A stretch of 64,000 bases of DNA from Leeuwenhoekiella parthenopeia. Its GTDB lineage: Bacteria > Bacteroidota > Bacteroidia > Flavobacteriales > Flavobacteriaceae. The notes beneath the pieces are model-generated. The model was given only the letters and a program-made list of their open reading frames with translations, had not been told where the DNA came from and searched no databases. This document shows positions 39,239 to 48,992 of this stretch, piece by piece. Made by a program: the position numbers and the translations under genes. How positions within the stretch are numbered: the first letter of the stretch is position 1; each line of letters begins with the position of its first letter. The stretch covers positions 186,001-250,000 of the forward strand of contig NZ_JAJGMW010000001.1 of NCBI RefSeq assembly GCF_020782115.1, read 5' to 3'.

Positions 39239-40761
39239 AGTCGCGGCTTCTTAAAAATTGTATTGAGTTTGTCTTCCATTTCAATAACCACCTGAGGGAA
39301 ATCTTCAGCGAGATTAGTGGTTTCACCGGGATCTGTTTCTAAATTATACAGTTGCGGGTGGGTACTGAAACCCGGGTCCACGTATTTCTGAGTAATCCAA
39401 CCCGGTACGGTAGCATTTTCTTTAGGCTGAATGTATTTCCAGTTGTTTTTCCTTAAACCAAAAGCGTAAGCTTCTTCCAGTAAAAATTCACGTCCTTTTT
39501 GCGTTTTGCCCAGCCAGGCATCGATGTGGTTCTCACTATCAGGAGCTTTTTTACCCGGATTTTTTTCGGCCAAAAGATTAGCAAGACTGGCGTATAGGTC
39601 CACTTGAGACAATAGGGCATCTGAGATACCCGGTTTTATGACCCCCGGCCAACTTAGGATGGTGGGTACCCGGGTTCCTGCTTCAAAAACTGAATATTTT
39701 GAACCTTTATAAGGTCCACCCGGCTTATGATCTCCCACCAATTCACGTGCATAATCTACATAGCCATCGTCTAAAATGGGACCGTTATCACTGGTAAAAA
39801 TGATTAGGGTATTCTCCAGCAAGTCTAACTCCCTGAGTTTTTTTTCAATTTCACCCACGCACCAGTCCATCTGGGCAATTACATCCCCTCGAGGTCCCAT
39901 ACTGCTGGCTTCAATAAAATTGACATTCGCAATGCGCGGCTGATGGATATCATGAAAGGAATAGTATAAAAAGAACGGATGATCCTGATTCTTTTCAATA
40001 AATCTCTTAGCGGTATTAGTAAGGACATACGGTGTTTGCTCATCAACCCAAAGCGCGCTGCTACCGCCCTTCATATATCCTATACGGCTAATCCCGTTTG
40101 TTACCGCTCCCAAATGGTAATTGTCTGCATATTGCTTAAGCAGTTCGGGATGTTCGCGACCGGTAGGATAAGCATTTTCGATTGCCTTCCCATAACTTAC
40201 TTCAATAGGATCTTGCGGATCAAGATTTACAACGTATTGATTTTCTATAAATACCGTAGGTACGCGGTCTCCGGTAGCGGGAATCAAAAAGCTATAATCA
40301 AAACCTACTTCTGCCGGACCCGGTGAAACCCGTTGATTCCAGTTGGTATTTCCGTCACCCAACCCCAAATGCCACTTCCCTACCACCCCGGTGGTATAGC
40401 CCGCATTTTTAAGCATATCGGGCAGGGTATATCTGGTCGTGTCAATAATAAGTGGAGCATCGCCTTCTAAAATTGCAGCGTTATTTCGAAATGCATAACT
40501 ACCCGTCAATAACGAATACCTTGAAGGTGTACAGGTTGCCGCGGCGCAATGTGCATCGGTAAAATTTAGGCCATTTTTTGCCAGTGCATCAATATTGGGC
40601 GTTTTAACCCCAACAGCCCCATTTATTCCAATATCGCCATAGCCCAAATCATCTATATATATTAAAATGATATTGGGTTTCTTTAAATCGGTCTGGGTAT
40701 AACCTTTAAGACCTGAAATCAAGCATACCAAAACAACCCCGAATATTTGTAATACTTTCAT
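39235..40761 (-). CDS. Family S1 sulfatase, secreted, paralogue group A
   Basis: A 508-residue sulfatase; the signal peptide ends GYTQT with no lipobox cysteine. The metal-site DD is at 37-38 and the formylglycine site CTPSR starts at Cys77. It shares GDAPLIID, GKWHLGLGDG, PATGDRVP, SSMGPRGD and GDHKPGGPYKGSKYS with the sulfatase at 5371-6951, but it is soluble where that one is a lipoprotein. It overlaps the GH2 gene after it by 4 bases and follows the large sulfatase after 9 bp, so it is part of a tightly packed group. The sulfate position is not determined. Confidence 0.95.
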   Translation of the reverse strand: MKVLQIFGVVLVCLISGLKGYTQTDLKKPNIILIYIDDLGYGDIGINGAVGVKTPNIDALAKNGLNFTDAHCAAATCTPSRYSLLTGSYAFRNNAAILEGDAPLIIDTTRYTLPDMLKNAGYTTGVVGKWHLGLGDGNTNWNQRVSPGPAEVGFDYSFLIPATGDRVPTVFIENQYVVNLDPQDPIEVSYGKAIENAYPTGREHPELLKQYADNYHLGAVTNGISRIGYMKGGSSALWVDEQTPYVLTNTAKRFIEKNQDHPFFLYYSFHDIHQPRIANVNFIEASSMGPRGDVIAQMDWCVGEIEKKLRELDLLENTLIIFTSDNGPILDDGYVDYARELVGDHKPGGPYKGSKYSVFEAGTRVPTILSWPGVIKPGISDALLSQVDLYASLANLLAEKNPGKKAPDSENHIDAWLGKTQKGREFLLEEAYAFGLRKNNWKYIQPKENATVPGWITQKYVDPGFSTHPQLYNLETDPGETTNLAEDFPQVVIEMEDKLNTIFKKPRL

Positions 40762-40770
40762 AGTTTTTTG

Positions 40771-42765
40771 CTAATCGCCGGCTTCTGCGAGCCCTTCTAA
40801 ATTGAGAAAATCAAGTGCCGAAGCTTTTAGTTTATAGGGCGCATCAGACTGGTTAATATCCTGAACCTTTTTGATAAAAGGAGTTCTATTACTTGTATAA
40901 AGCAAATAATTGATTGCCATAAGTGCCAATTCCGGTTCGGCTTGGTCCAGAGTACTTTTAAGCATTTTTTCAGCTACTGCATTGCCACTTAGATCATAAT
41001 ATAAAGCAGAAAGGGTTACCTGTACCGGACCATAGTCGTCAATAAGATGAGCGCTGATTTTTTTCAGAGCTGCATCCGTAAGACTTTTACGCGCAGCATA
41101 TAGACCCATTGCAGCCCAGTAACGCACAAACTTATTGTCATGTTCCAATTTGCTTAATGTTTCCGTTATACTGGCTGAATCTTTTTTGCCTACCAGCATT
41201 GCTGTTTCTAAAATCTCGTTTAATGGGTAATACTGATTATCGGCTTTTGCATCGTAAGGCGTACTGTCTTCCGAGATTTTTGAAAGCTCATATTCCGGCA
41301 TAAACTGTACATCGCATTCCTGAAGTATATTTTCCTTTAAGGCAGCACGCATTTTAGACAATAAAGAAGCATACTCGGGATTAGTTGCCAGATTATCAGT
41401 TTCCCAGGTATCGTTTTTAAGGTCGTAAAGGACCTCTACAGGTCTGGGTTCAAACAGACTTCGCTGAGTTTCGTTAAGCTTATCATTGGCTAAATCTTCG
41501 CGCATATGCTTAGTAATTTCTCCTATTTCGATATAGTTTATGTATTTCATTTCCGGGAAAAACGGCATAAAATTGCGGGAATACATATAGCGCCCATCAG
41601 TTACTGAACGCACTAAATCAAGACCATTATCTGCCCGGTCTGAAGCTAAAAAGAGATATTCAGGTTCGGGTTGTTTATCCTTACCAAAAAACACGCGACC
41701 ATCCATATAGTTTGGAAGTTCAACTCCGGCCAAATTCAAAACCGTCGGCGCTAAATCCTCGAAACTTACCAATTCATCATTTACAATTCCGGTTTTTCCA
41801 TTTAGAGCCAGATACTTGTATCGTTGTGGAAGCCAAACCACAAATGGGACACGATAGCCTAGGCCAATCCCATTGGTTTTCATACGGGGCATTCCCTCAC
41901 CGTGATCGGCAAAAATGAAAATGATGGTGTTTTCCATTAACCCTTCCTGCTGTAGCCGATTGAGCAGTTTGCCAATCTTTAGGTCGGTAAGCTTGAGCGA
42001 ATTGTAAACACGAGCCATTTGCTTACGCATCTCCGGTGAATCCCTATAAATAGATGGCATCGCAAAAGCGCTATCGGCAATCCAATGCTTTTGATGAAGT
42101 CCTGCAAAATCGCCTGTATTTGCTCCCGATATTGAAATTTCGTTCTCGGCTGAAGCCTGTTTATCGGGCAATTCTGATGAATTCTTAGATTCCAGTGGCA
42201 AGTAGCCCAATACATTTTTCTCGTACCACTCATAAGACATTGACATGGTACGTGATTGATGCGAATCATTAATGTTGAAAACTGAAAAGAACGGTTGATC
42301 CTTACCCCGCTTCCACCAGCCGGCTTCATTAGAACTTTCATCCCAAGCTTCGTCTATAAATGCTTGATCATTAGCAACATTATAATCTGTTTTGTAATTA
42401 TTTGAGGTATAATAACCTGCTTCGCGTAAATATGCAGGAAAGCCTTTTATAAAATCAGGAATAGCGTATTTACTCCGATGATGCCCTGTCCCTAACTTAA
42501 AAGTAGGCACCCCGGTAATAATCGAAGTACGGCTTGGCGAGCAAACCGTATTGGTAGAAAAGGCACTGGTGTATCGAATACCTCTTCTAGCCATTTCATC
42601 AATTACCGGAGTCTCTGCATTCTCGTTACCGTAACAGCCTATGAATTGAGAAGAAGTGTCCTCAAACGTGATCCACAGGATATTAGGCCGTTCCTGAGCA
42701 GTTATAATAAAACCTATCAGCAGTAACAGAACCAGACAAATCGTACTTTTTAGTTTCAAAATCAC
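40771..42765 (-). CDS. Family S1 sulfatase with C-terminal HEAT-like helical domain
   Basis: A 664-residue sulfatase, the only one of the seven without a paralogue in the window. The signal peptide ends ITAQ. The metal-site pair is Glu35-Asp36 (ITFEDTS) where most S1 enzymes have DD; the formylglycine site CSPSR starts at Cys75. FADHGEGMPRMKTNGIG replaces the usual SDNG pattern. After about residue 500 a helical, HEAT-like extension follows (HDNKFVRYWAAMGLYAARKS). This architecture is known in a subset of S1 sulfatases. The start codon is GTG. The gene directly abuts the DUF5107 gene, with no bases between stop and start, so translation is probably coupled. Confidence 0.92.
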   Translation of the reverse strand: MILKLKSTICLVLLLLIGFIITAQERPNILWITFEDTSSQFIGCYGNENAETPVIDEMARRGIRYTSAFSTNTVCSPSRTSIITGVPTFKLGTGHHRSKYAIPDFIKGFPAYLREAGYYTSNNYKTDYNVANDQAFIDEAWDESSNEAGWWKRGKDQPFFSVFNINDSHQSRTMSMSYEWYEKNVLGYLPLESKNSSELPDKQASAENEISISGANTGDFAGLHQKHWIADSAFAMPSIYRDSPEMRKQMARVYNSLKLTDLKIGKLLNRLQQEGLMENTIIFIFADHGEGMPRMKTNGIGLGYRVPFVVWLPQRYKYLALNGKTGIVNDELVSFEDLAPTVLNLAGVELPNYMDGRVFFGKDKQPEPEYLFLASDRADNGLDLVRSVTDGRYMYSRNFMPFFPEMKYINYIEIGEITKHMREDLANDKLNETQRSLFEPRPVEVLYDLKNDTWETDNLATNPEYASLLSKMRAALKENILQECDVQFMPEYELSKISEDSTPYDAKADNQYYPLNEILETAMLVGKKDSASITETLSKLEHDNKFVRYWAAMGLYAARKSLTDAALKKISAHLIDDYGPVQVTLSALYYDLSGNAVAEKMLKSTLDQAEPELALMAINYLLYTSNRTPFIKKVQDINQSDAPYKLKASALDFLNLEGLAEAGD

Positions 42766-45700
42766 TTAATTAGAGCTCATTTGTTTTTCTGATACCATCT
42801 TATGATGTAAATGCGCAGAGAGGTGATACAGGTCTTGCTCTTTAACCGCATCAAATGCCGCTTCTGCCTGTTCTAAATCCTGGAGACCTAAAGCTCCCAA
42901 ACCGATAAGATATTGACAGTGAATACGGTTGCGCACCTGCAAATCTTCTTCCCAAATTAATAAATCGGGTAGTGAAATTGCAAAATAATCGAGTTTAACC
43001 CGGTCATCAATGTGTTCTTTCCCGTAATTCACGAGATTTGTAAATCGGGCTATGGCTTCCTTCTTCTTATCTAATTTTATTAAAGCGAGTCCCTGATAAA
43101 AAATCTTATCAGGTTGCTGGTCGTTGTAAAATATTGCGGGACTTGGATCGCTCAAACCTTCTGAGGCAATTTGCCAGGCTTTCTTCGCCTTTTTAAGGTC
43201 ACCCAGTTGCTCCCAAGCGCAACCCAGCCAATAGAAAATATCATTTTCCTGAGCTCCAAAAAGTTTTCCTTCGCCCAGATTATGTGGATAAACCTGTGCC
43301 GCTTGCAGGTGCTCAATGGCTGCTTCGGGCTTGTTTGCTTTTAAAAGGTTTTTGGCTAGTTCTACATGGGTATTGATATGCTGAAAGGGCACTTTACCCT
43401 CTCCTCCTTCCCAGGGATGAAACTGCCTCGATTCTAAAAGTCGTAGGGCTTGTTTGTGATTTCCTTTGAAATTATAAAGGGCTATACGCTCCAGGTATAA
43501 ATCATCACGAGATTCGGTGAGATTGCTATTTCCTTCTAGAATAGAAAGTCTGTCGTCAACCGAAACGTTAACTTTTTTATACAATTGATCCAATTCCATC
43601 AATAGTCGTGCGTCTTCCGGATCAAGACTAAAAGCGTATTCCAAATGCTTGCGGGCACGACCTCTTTCATTGGTTTTATTGTAATACAGTAAGGATAAAT
43701 TACGGTGTGCGATCGCATTTTTATCGTCTAGCGTTATAGCTCGTTCCCAACATTTCTGCGCCTCTTTGTATTGTCTATTTGCATACCAAAAATTACCTAA
43801 ATAGTAATTCGCCTGGGCATCAGCATCATCAAAGTCTATTGCTGCCTGCAAGGCCAAAACTTCTTCAAGACGGTTGGGAAAACAATAATCGGATTTGGCA
43901 CTTTGCGCCTTTTTGTACCAGGCTGCAGCTTTACTGTTATCATTAGCTTTTTCGAAGAAATAACCGGCAAAGTAGCAGATCATTGGGTAGCAATCTGCAT
44001 CTTCAAGAGTATCGCTTAATAAAACTTCGATGGCAGTCTCATACTCACCAGCTTGGGCATAATCTAATGCAAACTCAATGTAGTTGTGCTCATATCCCCT
44101 TAGCATTTCATGAAACATCTTTAAATCTTTGGCATCGCTGCTCAGTAAATATTTTTCATAAAGTACACCAAAATTGAACCGATCTATTTCTAATGAATCG
44201 TCAACCAGTTTTTGTGCTTCCTGTACACGCCCCATTTTTCTAAGAATAATAACTTTTAAGTGACGGGCTTTATGATTGTGCCAGTTATTAATAAGGGCTT
44301 TATCTACAAGTTCTAACGCTTTAATCAGATCATTTCTGTCACAATCTATTTGAGCAAGATTGAAGTATCCCGCCGCCTGCCAGGCAGCATTCCAGCAAGA
44401 TTTAAAAAACGCCGCATAGGCCTCATCCTTTCGACCTAAATAATTAAGAACGACACCTTTGTTGAAGTAAGGCTCCCCATCATAAGGATTAGGATTACGT
44501 GTCGTCAACGTTTCAATCGCCGTATCAAAATAGGCTAAAGCTTCTTCAAATTTCCCACGCTTCAACTTCCATAAACCCATCGCGTTATTGTTACGTACGT
44601 CTCCGGGAGCACGGCGCAGGGCTTCCAGATAATAGGCAGTGGGATCAAAAGTAGCATGGCGGTATTGCTCCAGATGCAGGCCATTTAAAAATAAATCTTC
44701 TACACTGTCTATCTCTTTCGGCTCTTTTGCTGCCTTTGCTGCTTCCGGGATATCGCCTACTTCGTCATTGCCTGGTGACCAGCTAACCAATATATTTCCG
44801 TTGGTATCTTGAACTTCTGCTTTAAGATCCTGGTATTTTGAGTTTCCGGTATCAATCAATGTATCAAAGCCGTGAGCCGGATCTAAATCTAAAGTCTCAT
44901 CAAGGCAAAGTGTATCTCCACAGGCTAGGGTAATGCGGCAATTATCATATACCGAAGTCACATAGACCTTTAAATGTGCCTTCCCGTCTTCAAGTTCTAA
45001 ATTGAGGAGCGCCTCTTTAGTCGCATTTTTTACGACACCTACATTGTAGTAAGGCATAAAATATTGCTTAAAGCTTTTCTCTTCATAGGGATGCATCCAC
45101 GAGAAATCGGGCTGATTATCGGTATAAACACCACACATCAATTCGATATAGGGACCATCCTCATCAGTAAGATTGCGATCCCATGCATGGCCAAAATCTC
45201 CATTCCCCCAGGTCCATTGCTTTTTACCCGGAGAAACATTGTGATCCGCAACGTGCAGAAGTCCACCTTTAGAATCATTCTCGTAGCCTCCTACAAAATC
45301 GTACTTTGAGGTAATCGCCATATAGGATGTAGGTACCGGAATATTCTTGTATCGTGAAATATCGGTTCCCGGAGCATAATCTACCTTATAGTATTCACCT
45401 TTAGCAATAGGAAATTCTGAAACATCGCGCTTACCGTGATCAAAAACAGCATTTACATCTGGCGGAAAAACCGATTGGTAATGGTCATTTACCGCAACAG
45501 CCGGATTGGCCCACCATAAAAAAGTTTGTGGGTGCGGCGTGCGGTTGTAAAGCTGAGCTTTTATTTCCAGATAGGCTTTATTAGGATGTAACGTAAAACC
45601 AGCCATGCCTTTAGTTCGAAACATACGCTCTACTTCACTTACCCATACGGTAACACTCCCGTCTCCATTTTCTTCTATATACGAGTCTGTAGGATCATAG

Positions 45701-46080
45701 GTGCTGGGCCGGTGATGTTGTGGCCAGTTAAACTCGATACCTCCCGAAATCCAGGGACCTGTTAAGCCAACTAGTGCAGGCTTAATCACATGATTGTAAT
45801 ACACAAAATCACGTTCTCTGATCTTATCATAAGCCCGCTGAATCCTTCCGCCTAAAGCTGGTAGAATCATTAGTTTGAGGTAATCATTCTCTATAAAAAT
45901 AACGTCCCATTCCTTATCTACCTTTTCATCACTTATTTTCTCAATTACCGGGTGTGGATAAACAGATCCGGTACTGGCCTGATAAACACGTTTTTCTAAA
46001 AAAACCGGATATTTTTCAGGAGTTCCCACTTCATAAGTAGGAATTGTTATGGTCTCTCTCCAGGCTTTAACTGTATTCAT
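42766..46080 (-). CDS. Large DUF5107 plus TPR protein, probably cytoplasmic
   Basis: A 1104-residue protein with no signal peptide, so it probably acts in the cytoplasm, unlike most neighbours. The first 330 residues or so match the DUF5107 type, which has a galactose-mutarotase-like beta-sandwich: IFIENDYLKLMILPALGGRIQ, GPWISGGIEFNWPQHHRP and FLWWANPAVAVN. The rest is a long run of TPR helical pairs (for example GEPYFNKGVVLNYLGRKDEAYAAFFKS and ANYYLGNFWYANRQYKEAQKCWERA). The mutarotase fold binds sugars, so it could be a sugar epimerase, an unassigned glycosidase or a sugar-sensing scaffold. Its place between a GH2 and a sulfatase gene in the densest part of the enzyme block argues for a direct role in using the released sugars. 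No function is established. Confidence 0.85.
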   Translation of the reverse strand: MNTVKAWRETITIPTYEVGTPEKYPVFLEKRVYQASTGSVYPHPVIEKISDEKVDKEWDVIFIENDYLKLMILPALGGRIQRAYDKIRERDFVYYNHVIKPALVGLTGPWISGGIEFNWPQHHRPSTYDPTDSYIEENGDGSVTVWVSEVERMFRTKGMAGFTLHPNKAYLEIKAQLYNRTPHPQTFLWWANPAVAVNDHYQSVFPPDVNAVFDHGKRDVSEFPIAKGEYYKVDYAPGTDISRYKNIPVPTSYMAITSKYDFVGGYENDSKGGLLHVADHNVSPGKKQWTWGNGDFGHAWDRNLTDEDGPYIELMCGVYTDNQPDFSWMHPYEEKSFKQYFMPYYNVGVVKNATKEALLNLELEDGKAHLKVYVTSVYDNCRITLACGDTLCLDETLDLDPAHGFDTLIDTGNSKYQDLKAEVQDTNGNILVSWSPGNDEVGDIPEAAKAAKEPKEIDSVEDLFLNGLHLEQYRHATFDPTAYYLEALRRAPGDVRNNNAMGLWKLKRGKFEEALAYFDTAIETLTTRNPNPYDGEPYFNKGVVLNYLGRKDEAYAAFFKSCWNAAWQAAGYFNLAQIDCDRNDLIKALELVDKALINNWHNHKARHLKVIILRKMGRVQEAQKLVDDSLEIDRFNFGVLYEKYLLSSDAKDLKMFHEMLRGYEHNYIEFALDYAQAGEYETAIEVLLSDTLEDADCYPMICYFAGYFFEKANDNSKAAAWYKKAQSAKSDYCFPNRLEEVLALQAAIDFDDADAQANYYLGNFWYANRQYKEAQKCWERAITLDDKNAIAHRNLSLLYYNKTNERGRARKHLEYAFSLDPEDARLLMELDQLYKKVNVSVDDRLSILEGNSNLTESRDDLYLERIALYNFKGNHKQALRLLESRQFHPWEGGEGKVPFQHINTHVELAKNLLKANKPEAAIEHLQAAQVYPHNLGEGKLFGAQENDIFYWLGCAWEQLGDLKKAKKAWQIASEGLSDPSPAIFYNDQQPDKIFYQGLALIKLDKKKEAIARFTNLVNYGKEHIDDRVKLDYFAISLPDLLIWEEDLQVRNRIHCQYLIGLGALGLQDLEQAEAAFDAVKEQDLYHLSAHLHHKMVSEKQMSSN

Positions 46081-46115
46081 GATATTCTTAATTTCCTTAT
46101 TTTCTACTATTTATC

Positions 46116-48992
46116 TTATGACGCATACAATTGCTTTACGTCTTCTGCTGTCAACTCGTTTTTAGGTTGAAATTTGTCTCCAGACATATATTTCTTCAAG
46201 CTGTAAAGCAATTGCCGCGCTTCAATACGCTCTTCAAGGTCAGTATGCAAGTCGATACCCGATATCAAGAGTTTCCCCTTACCTATTTTCACTTCAAAAA
46301 GCAAAGCCAGTCTACGGTTCTCAAACCAGTCATCCACTACCCGAACAATTGGTTTTAGAGCGGGGGCAAAATCATCAAGTATTATGGCATTACTATGAGA
46401 CATCGCATCCCACCATTGCCAGTCTGAATGGTATTCTGTTGGAAAATTTTCAAGAGCCGGATGGTCGGGATCACAAAGAATACCAAGGGTATGTGGTTTT
46501 TGACCATTAGTCCAAGAGGTATTCCAGAAAATACTTGAAAAACCTATGCCTATATCCCCTCCTTTATCTGCTGCAACGGAACCTTTATCACCATTAAGCA
46601 AGACCTTGCCTCCTGCTTCAAGATATTTTAGGGTATTGGCGTCAAGACTCTTTACTACACGAATATCCCTATCAATTGGTTCTGTAGTTGCTGGATATAC
46701 CCAGATATTCCAGCTGTTCTCAAAAGATTCGACTTCAATACTCAGTTTTAGTTGCTGGGCTGTTTTGATTTCGCGAAGCGGAAAGTTTATAGTGCCAAGT
46801 TGCAGACCATTTCCAATAGGGACATCTAAACTTGCAAAAGTCCCTGAGGTTACAAGGTTGCCTGACTCATCGGCGAGTGTCCATTTTGGAGTAACATCAA
46901 CCATTGCTTCAGCACCAAAATGCGCCAATTCAACCGAAGCTTTAAGCGTGTCAGCACTTGTAAACGTACGTTGGTCTAAGCGCGCCAGGGGTACAGTCTG
47001 CCCACTGAAAGACCTGAATTCTTCCGGTGAGATGTATCCCTTTTCATCCCAAAAGGCATCAAGCACTCCCACAAGGGCGGTTCCCTGACCGGGAAAATCG
47101 TGAAGGTCTAATAACTGAAAACCGGCAAAGCCTTTAGTACGCAATGCAGCCTCAATATCTGCTTTGTAACATAAAGCCTGAAGCTTACCTGAAGCTAAGA
47201 GCAAACTATCAGCCAGATCTCCCATCTCATTCTGCTCAAGTGTTTCTTTAAAAATTTCAAAATTCTTTGGCTTTAAAACCCCGGTGTATTTCTCGATCTC
47301 TTTAAAATTAGGATAGACACACCATTGGCCTATTTCGTGGCTTACTACAGGCATTGGGGTATTATCTATAATATCCTGATAGTCGAACCGGGTTTGTGGC
47401 GGTTCTGCATTTATTATGCTATTCAAATTCTGATTCCACTGCTGAATACGCGGTTTAGGAGTATTGAAATAGTCTGCAGATTCAATAAAAGGCCAGCCGG
47501 CTGCACTGGTGTACATTTTTGTGGAATCTAAACCTTTAAAATGAGCTATGTATTTGGTTAAATAATCCTTATGATTCTTACCACTGGGCTCATTACCGTA
47601 AGCCATCATCACAAATGAAGGATGGTTACCATATTCTTTTAAAATGGCTTCCCCTTCTTTATAATACCATTTATCAACAGGTGCTCCATCACCAATGGTT
47701 CCCCAACCGGAAGCTTCTACCTGCAGGTAAATCCCAGCTCGATCTGCAGCTTCAAAAGCAGCCTCTGGAGGACACCAGGAGTGAAAGCGCATATGGTTTA
47801 AACCATGACTTTTTATTACGTCAAAAATATGAGCCCAGGAATCTACATCTACAGGTGGGTATCCCGTTAGTGGGAAAATTGAACACTCGAGTGTACCTCT
47901 TAGAAAGACAGGCCTTCCGTTGATTGTAAAGCGCGTTTTGTCGGCCTTAAAATCGCGCATCCCAAAGGTTTCTCGCTGCTCGTCTTTGAATTTATTTGCT
48001 GCTACCTGTACAACCAATTCGTATAAATTGGGCGAAAACTCATCCCACAAAACAGGACTACCACCCATTTTGTAAGTAAACGAAATTTCATTAACACCGG
48101 GTTTGAGACTTAATTCTTCAGTATGTCCAGCGACGTCTTTGATATTTTCAGAAAGTCCAAATGCCTCAAGTGTGACTTTTGCATCTGCTATTTCATTTGT
48201 AGTATTTTGAACCTGTAATTGAACCTGAATATTTTTTGCAGCCACATCTGGATAAATACGTGATGATTCAATGTAAATTTTAGGTTTGGCAGTCAGGCTT
48301 ATTTCGCCTACCAGGCCATTCCAGTTAGATTGCGTGTTGTCTGTAATACTATGTGCATCAAGACCTACATCGATATCTTTTACGCGGTTATCCATACGCA
48401 CAGTAAGTGTATGTTTACCGGATTTTAAATTCTCTGGCAGCTTATACTTATGCGCTGTACCTAGCGTATTTTGCGATCCCAGTTTTTGATCATCAAGCCA
48501 TACGGTAGATTCCCAATGCGCACGTTCTATATTAAACTCAAGAACCTTGTCTTGCCAATTTTCAGGGATATCTATTGTTTTTTGATACCAGGCCGCGCCG
48601 TAATACTTTTTATCAGGTTGTAACCAAAAAGTAACTTTAATGTTATCAGGCTGACGGTACCTGGCATATTTAGGGCTGGTGTACCATAAGCTATCGTTCC
48701 ACATATTGCCCGTCCACTTGGTTTGAAGATCAATGTCATCGCCTTTACCATTCTCAACCATTGAACCCGGCAGTTGAATATTTTCCGCCAGCTCTTTAGA
48801 AAACCACCCCTTTTCTTCTCCCTGATCTAATGAGTCTATTTGAAAACGCCAGTTTCCAGACAAGTCCATCTTAGTATTCTCGGGTTGTTCACAAGAACCT
48901 AAAGCACAACTCATCACAATCACCAAAAGAAATTGCGCTGATCGTCTTAAAATCAATAAGTTATAAGTATTTATTGAATTTAGTCGTTCCAT
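46116..48992 (-). CDS. GH2-family glycoside hydrolase, lipoprotein, paralogue of the gene at 36413
   Basis: A 958-residue lipoprotein (lipobox LGSC) with a GH2 sugar-binding domain (LSGNWRFQIDSLDQGEEKGWF), an immunoglobulin-like domain and a barrel. Catalytic blocks are YGNEPSGK (acid/base Glu468) and SHEIGQW (nucleophile Glu553). The shared RGTLECSIFPLTGYPP and MRFHSWCPPEAAFEAAD blocks and matching C-terminal domains show it is a paralogue of 36413-39238. An insertion near residues 85-105 (GNMWNDSLWYTSP) is missing from the partner. The start overlaps the end of the SGNH esterase gene by 13 bases. The two paralogues may act on differently substituted forms of the same linkage. Confidence 0.9.
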   Translation of the reverse strand: MERLNSINTYNLLILRRSAQFLLVIVMSCALGSCEQPENTKMDLSGNWRFQIDSLDQGEEKGWFSKELAENIQLPGSMVENGKGDDIDLQTKWTGNMWNDSLWYTSPKYARYRQPDNIKVTFWLQPDKKYYGAAWYQKTIDIPENWQDKVLEFNIERAHWESTVWLDDQKLGSQNTLGTAHKYKLPENLKSGKHTLTVRMDNRVKDIDVGLDAHSITDNTQSNWNGLVGEISLTAKPKIYIESSRIYPDVAAKNIQVQLQVQNTTNEIADAKVTLEAFGLSENIKDVAGHTEELSLKPGVNEISFTYKMGGSPVLWDEFSPNLYELVVQVAANKFKDEQRETFGMRDFKADKTRFTINGRPVFLRGTLECSIFPLTGYPPVDVDSWAHIFDVIKSHGLNHMRFHSWCPPEAAFEAADRAGIYLQVEASGWGTIGDGAPVDKWYYKEGEAILKEYGNHPSFVMMAYGNEPSGKNHKDYLTKYIAHFKGLDSTKMYTSAAGWPFIESADYFNTPKPRIQQWNQNLNSIINAEPPQTRFDYQDIIDNTPMPVVSHEIGQWCVYPNFKEIEKYTGVLKPKNFEIFKETLEQNEMGDLADSLLLASGKLQALCYKADIEAALRTKGFAGFQLLDLHDFPGQGTALVGVLDAFWDEKGYISPEEFRSFSGQTVPLARLDQRTFTSADTLKASVELAHFGAEAMVDVTPKWTLADESGNLVTSGTFASLDVPIGNGLQLGTINFPLREIKTAQQLKLSIEVESFENSWNIWVYPATTEPIDRDIRVVKSLDANTLKYLEAGGKVLLNGDKGSVAADKGGDIGIGFSSIFWNTSWTNGQKPHTLGILCDPDHPALENFPTEYHSDWQWWDAMSHSNAIILDDFAPALKPIVRVVDDWFENRRLALLFEVKIGKGKLLISGIDLHTDLEERIEARQLLYSLKKYMSGDKFQPKNELTAEDVKQLYAS

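Noticed and set aside
46546-47088. A 180-codon frame antisense to a GH2 gene
   Set aside because: It is Ser/Pro-rich shadow translation of a conserved enzyme on the opposite strand, with no start signal.
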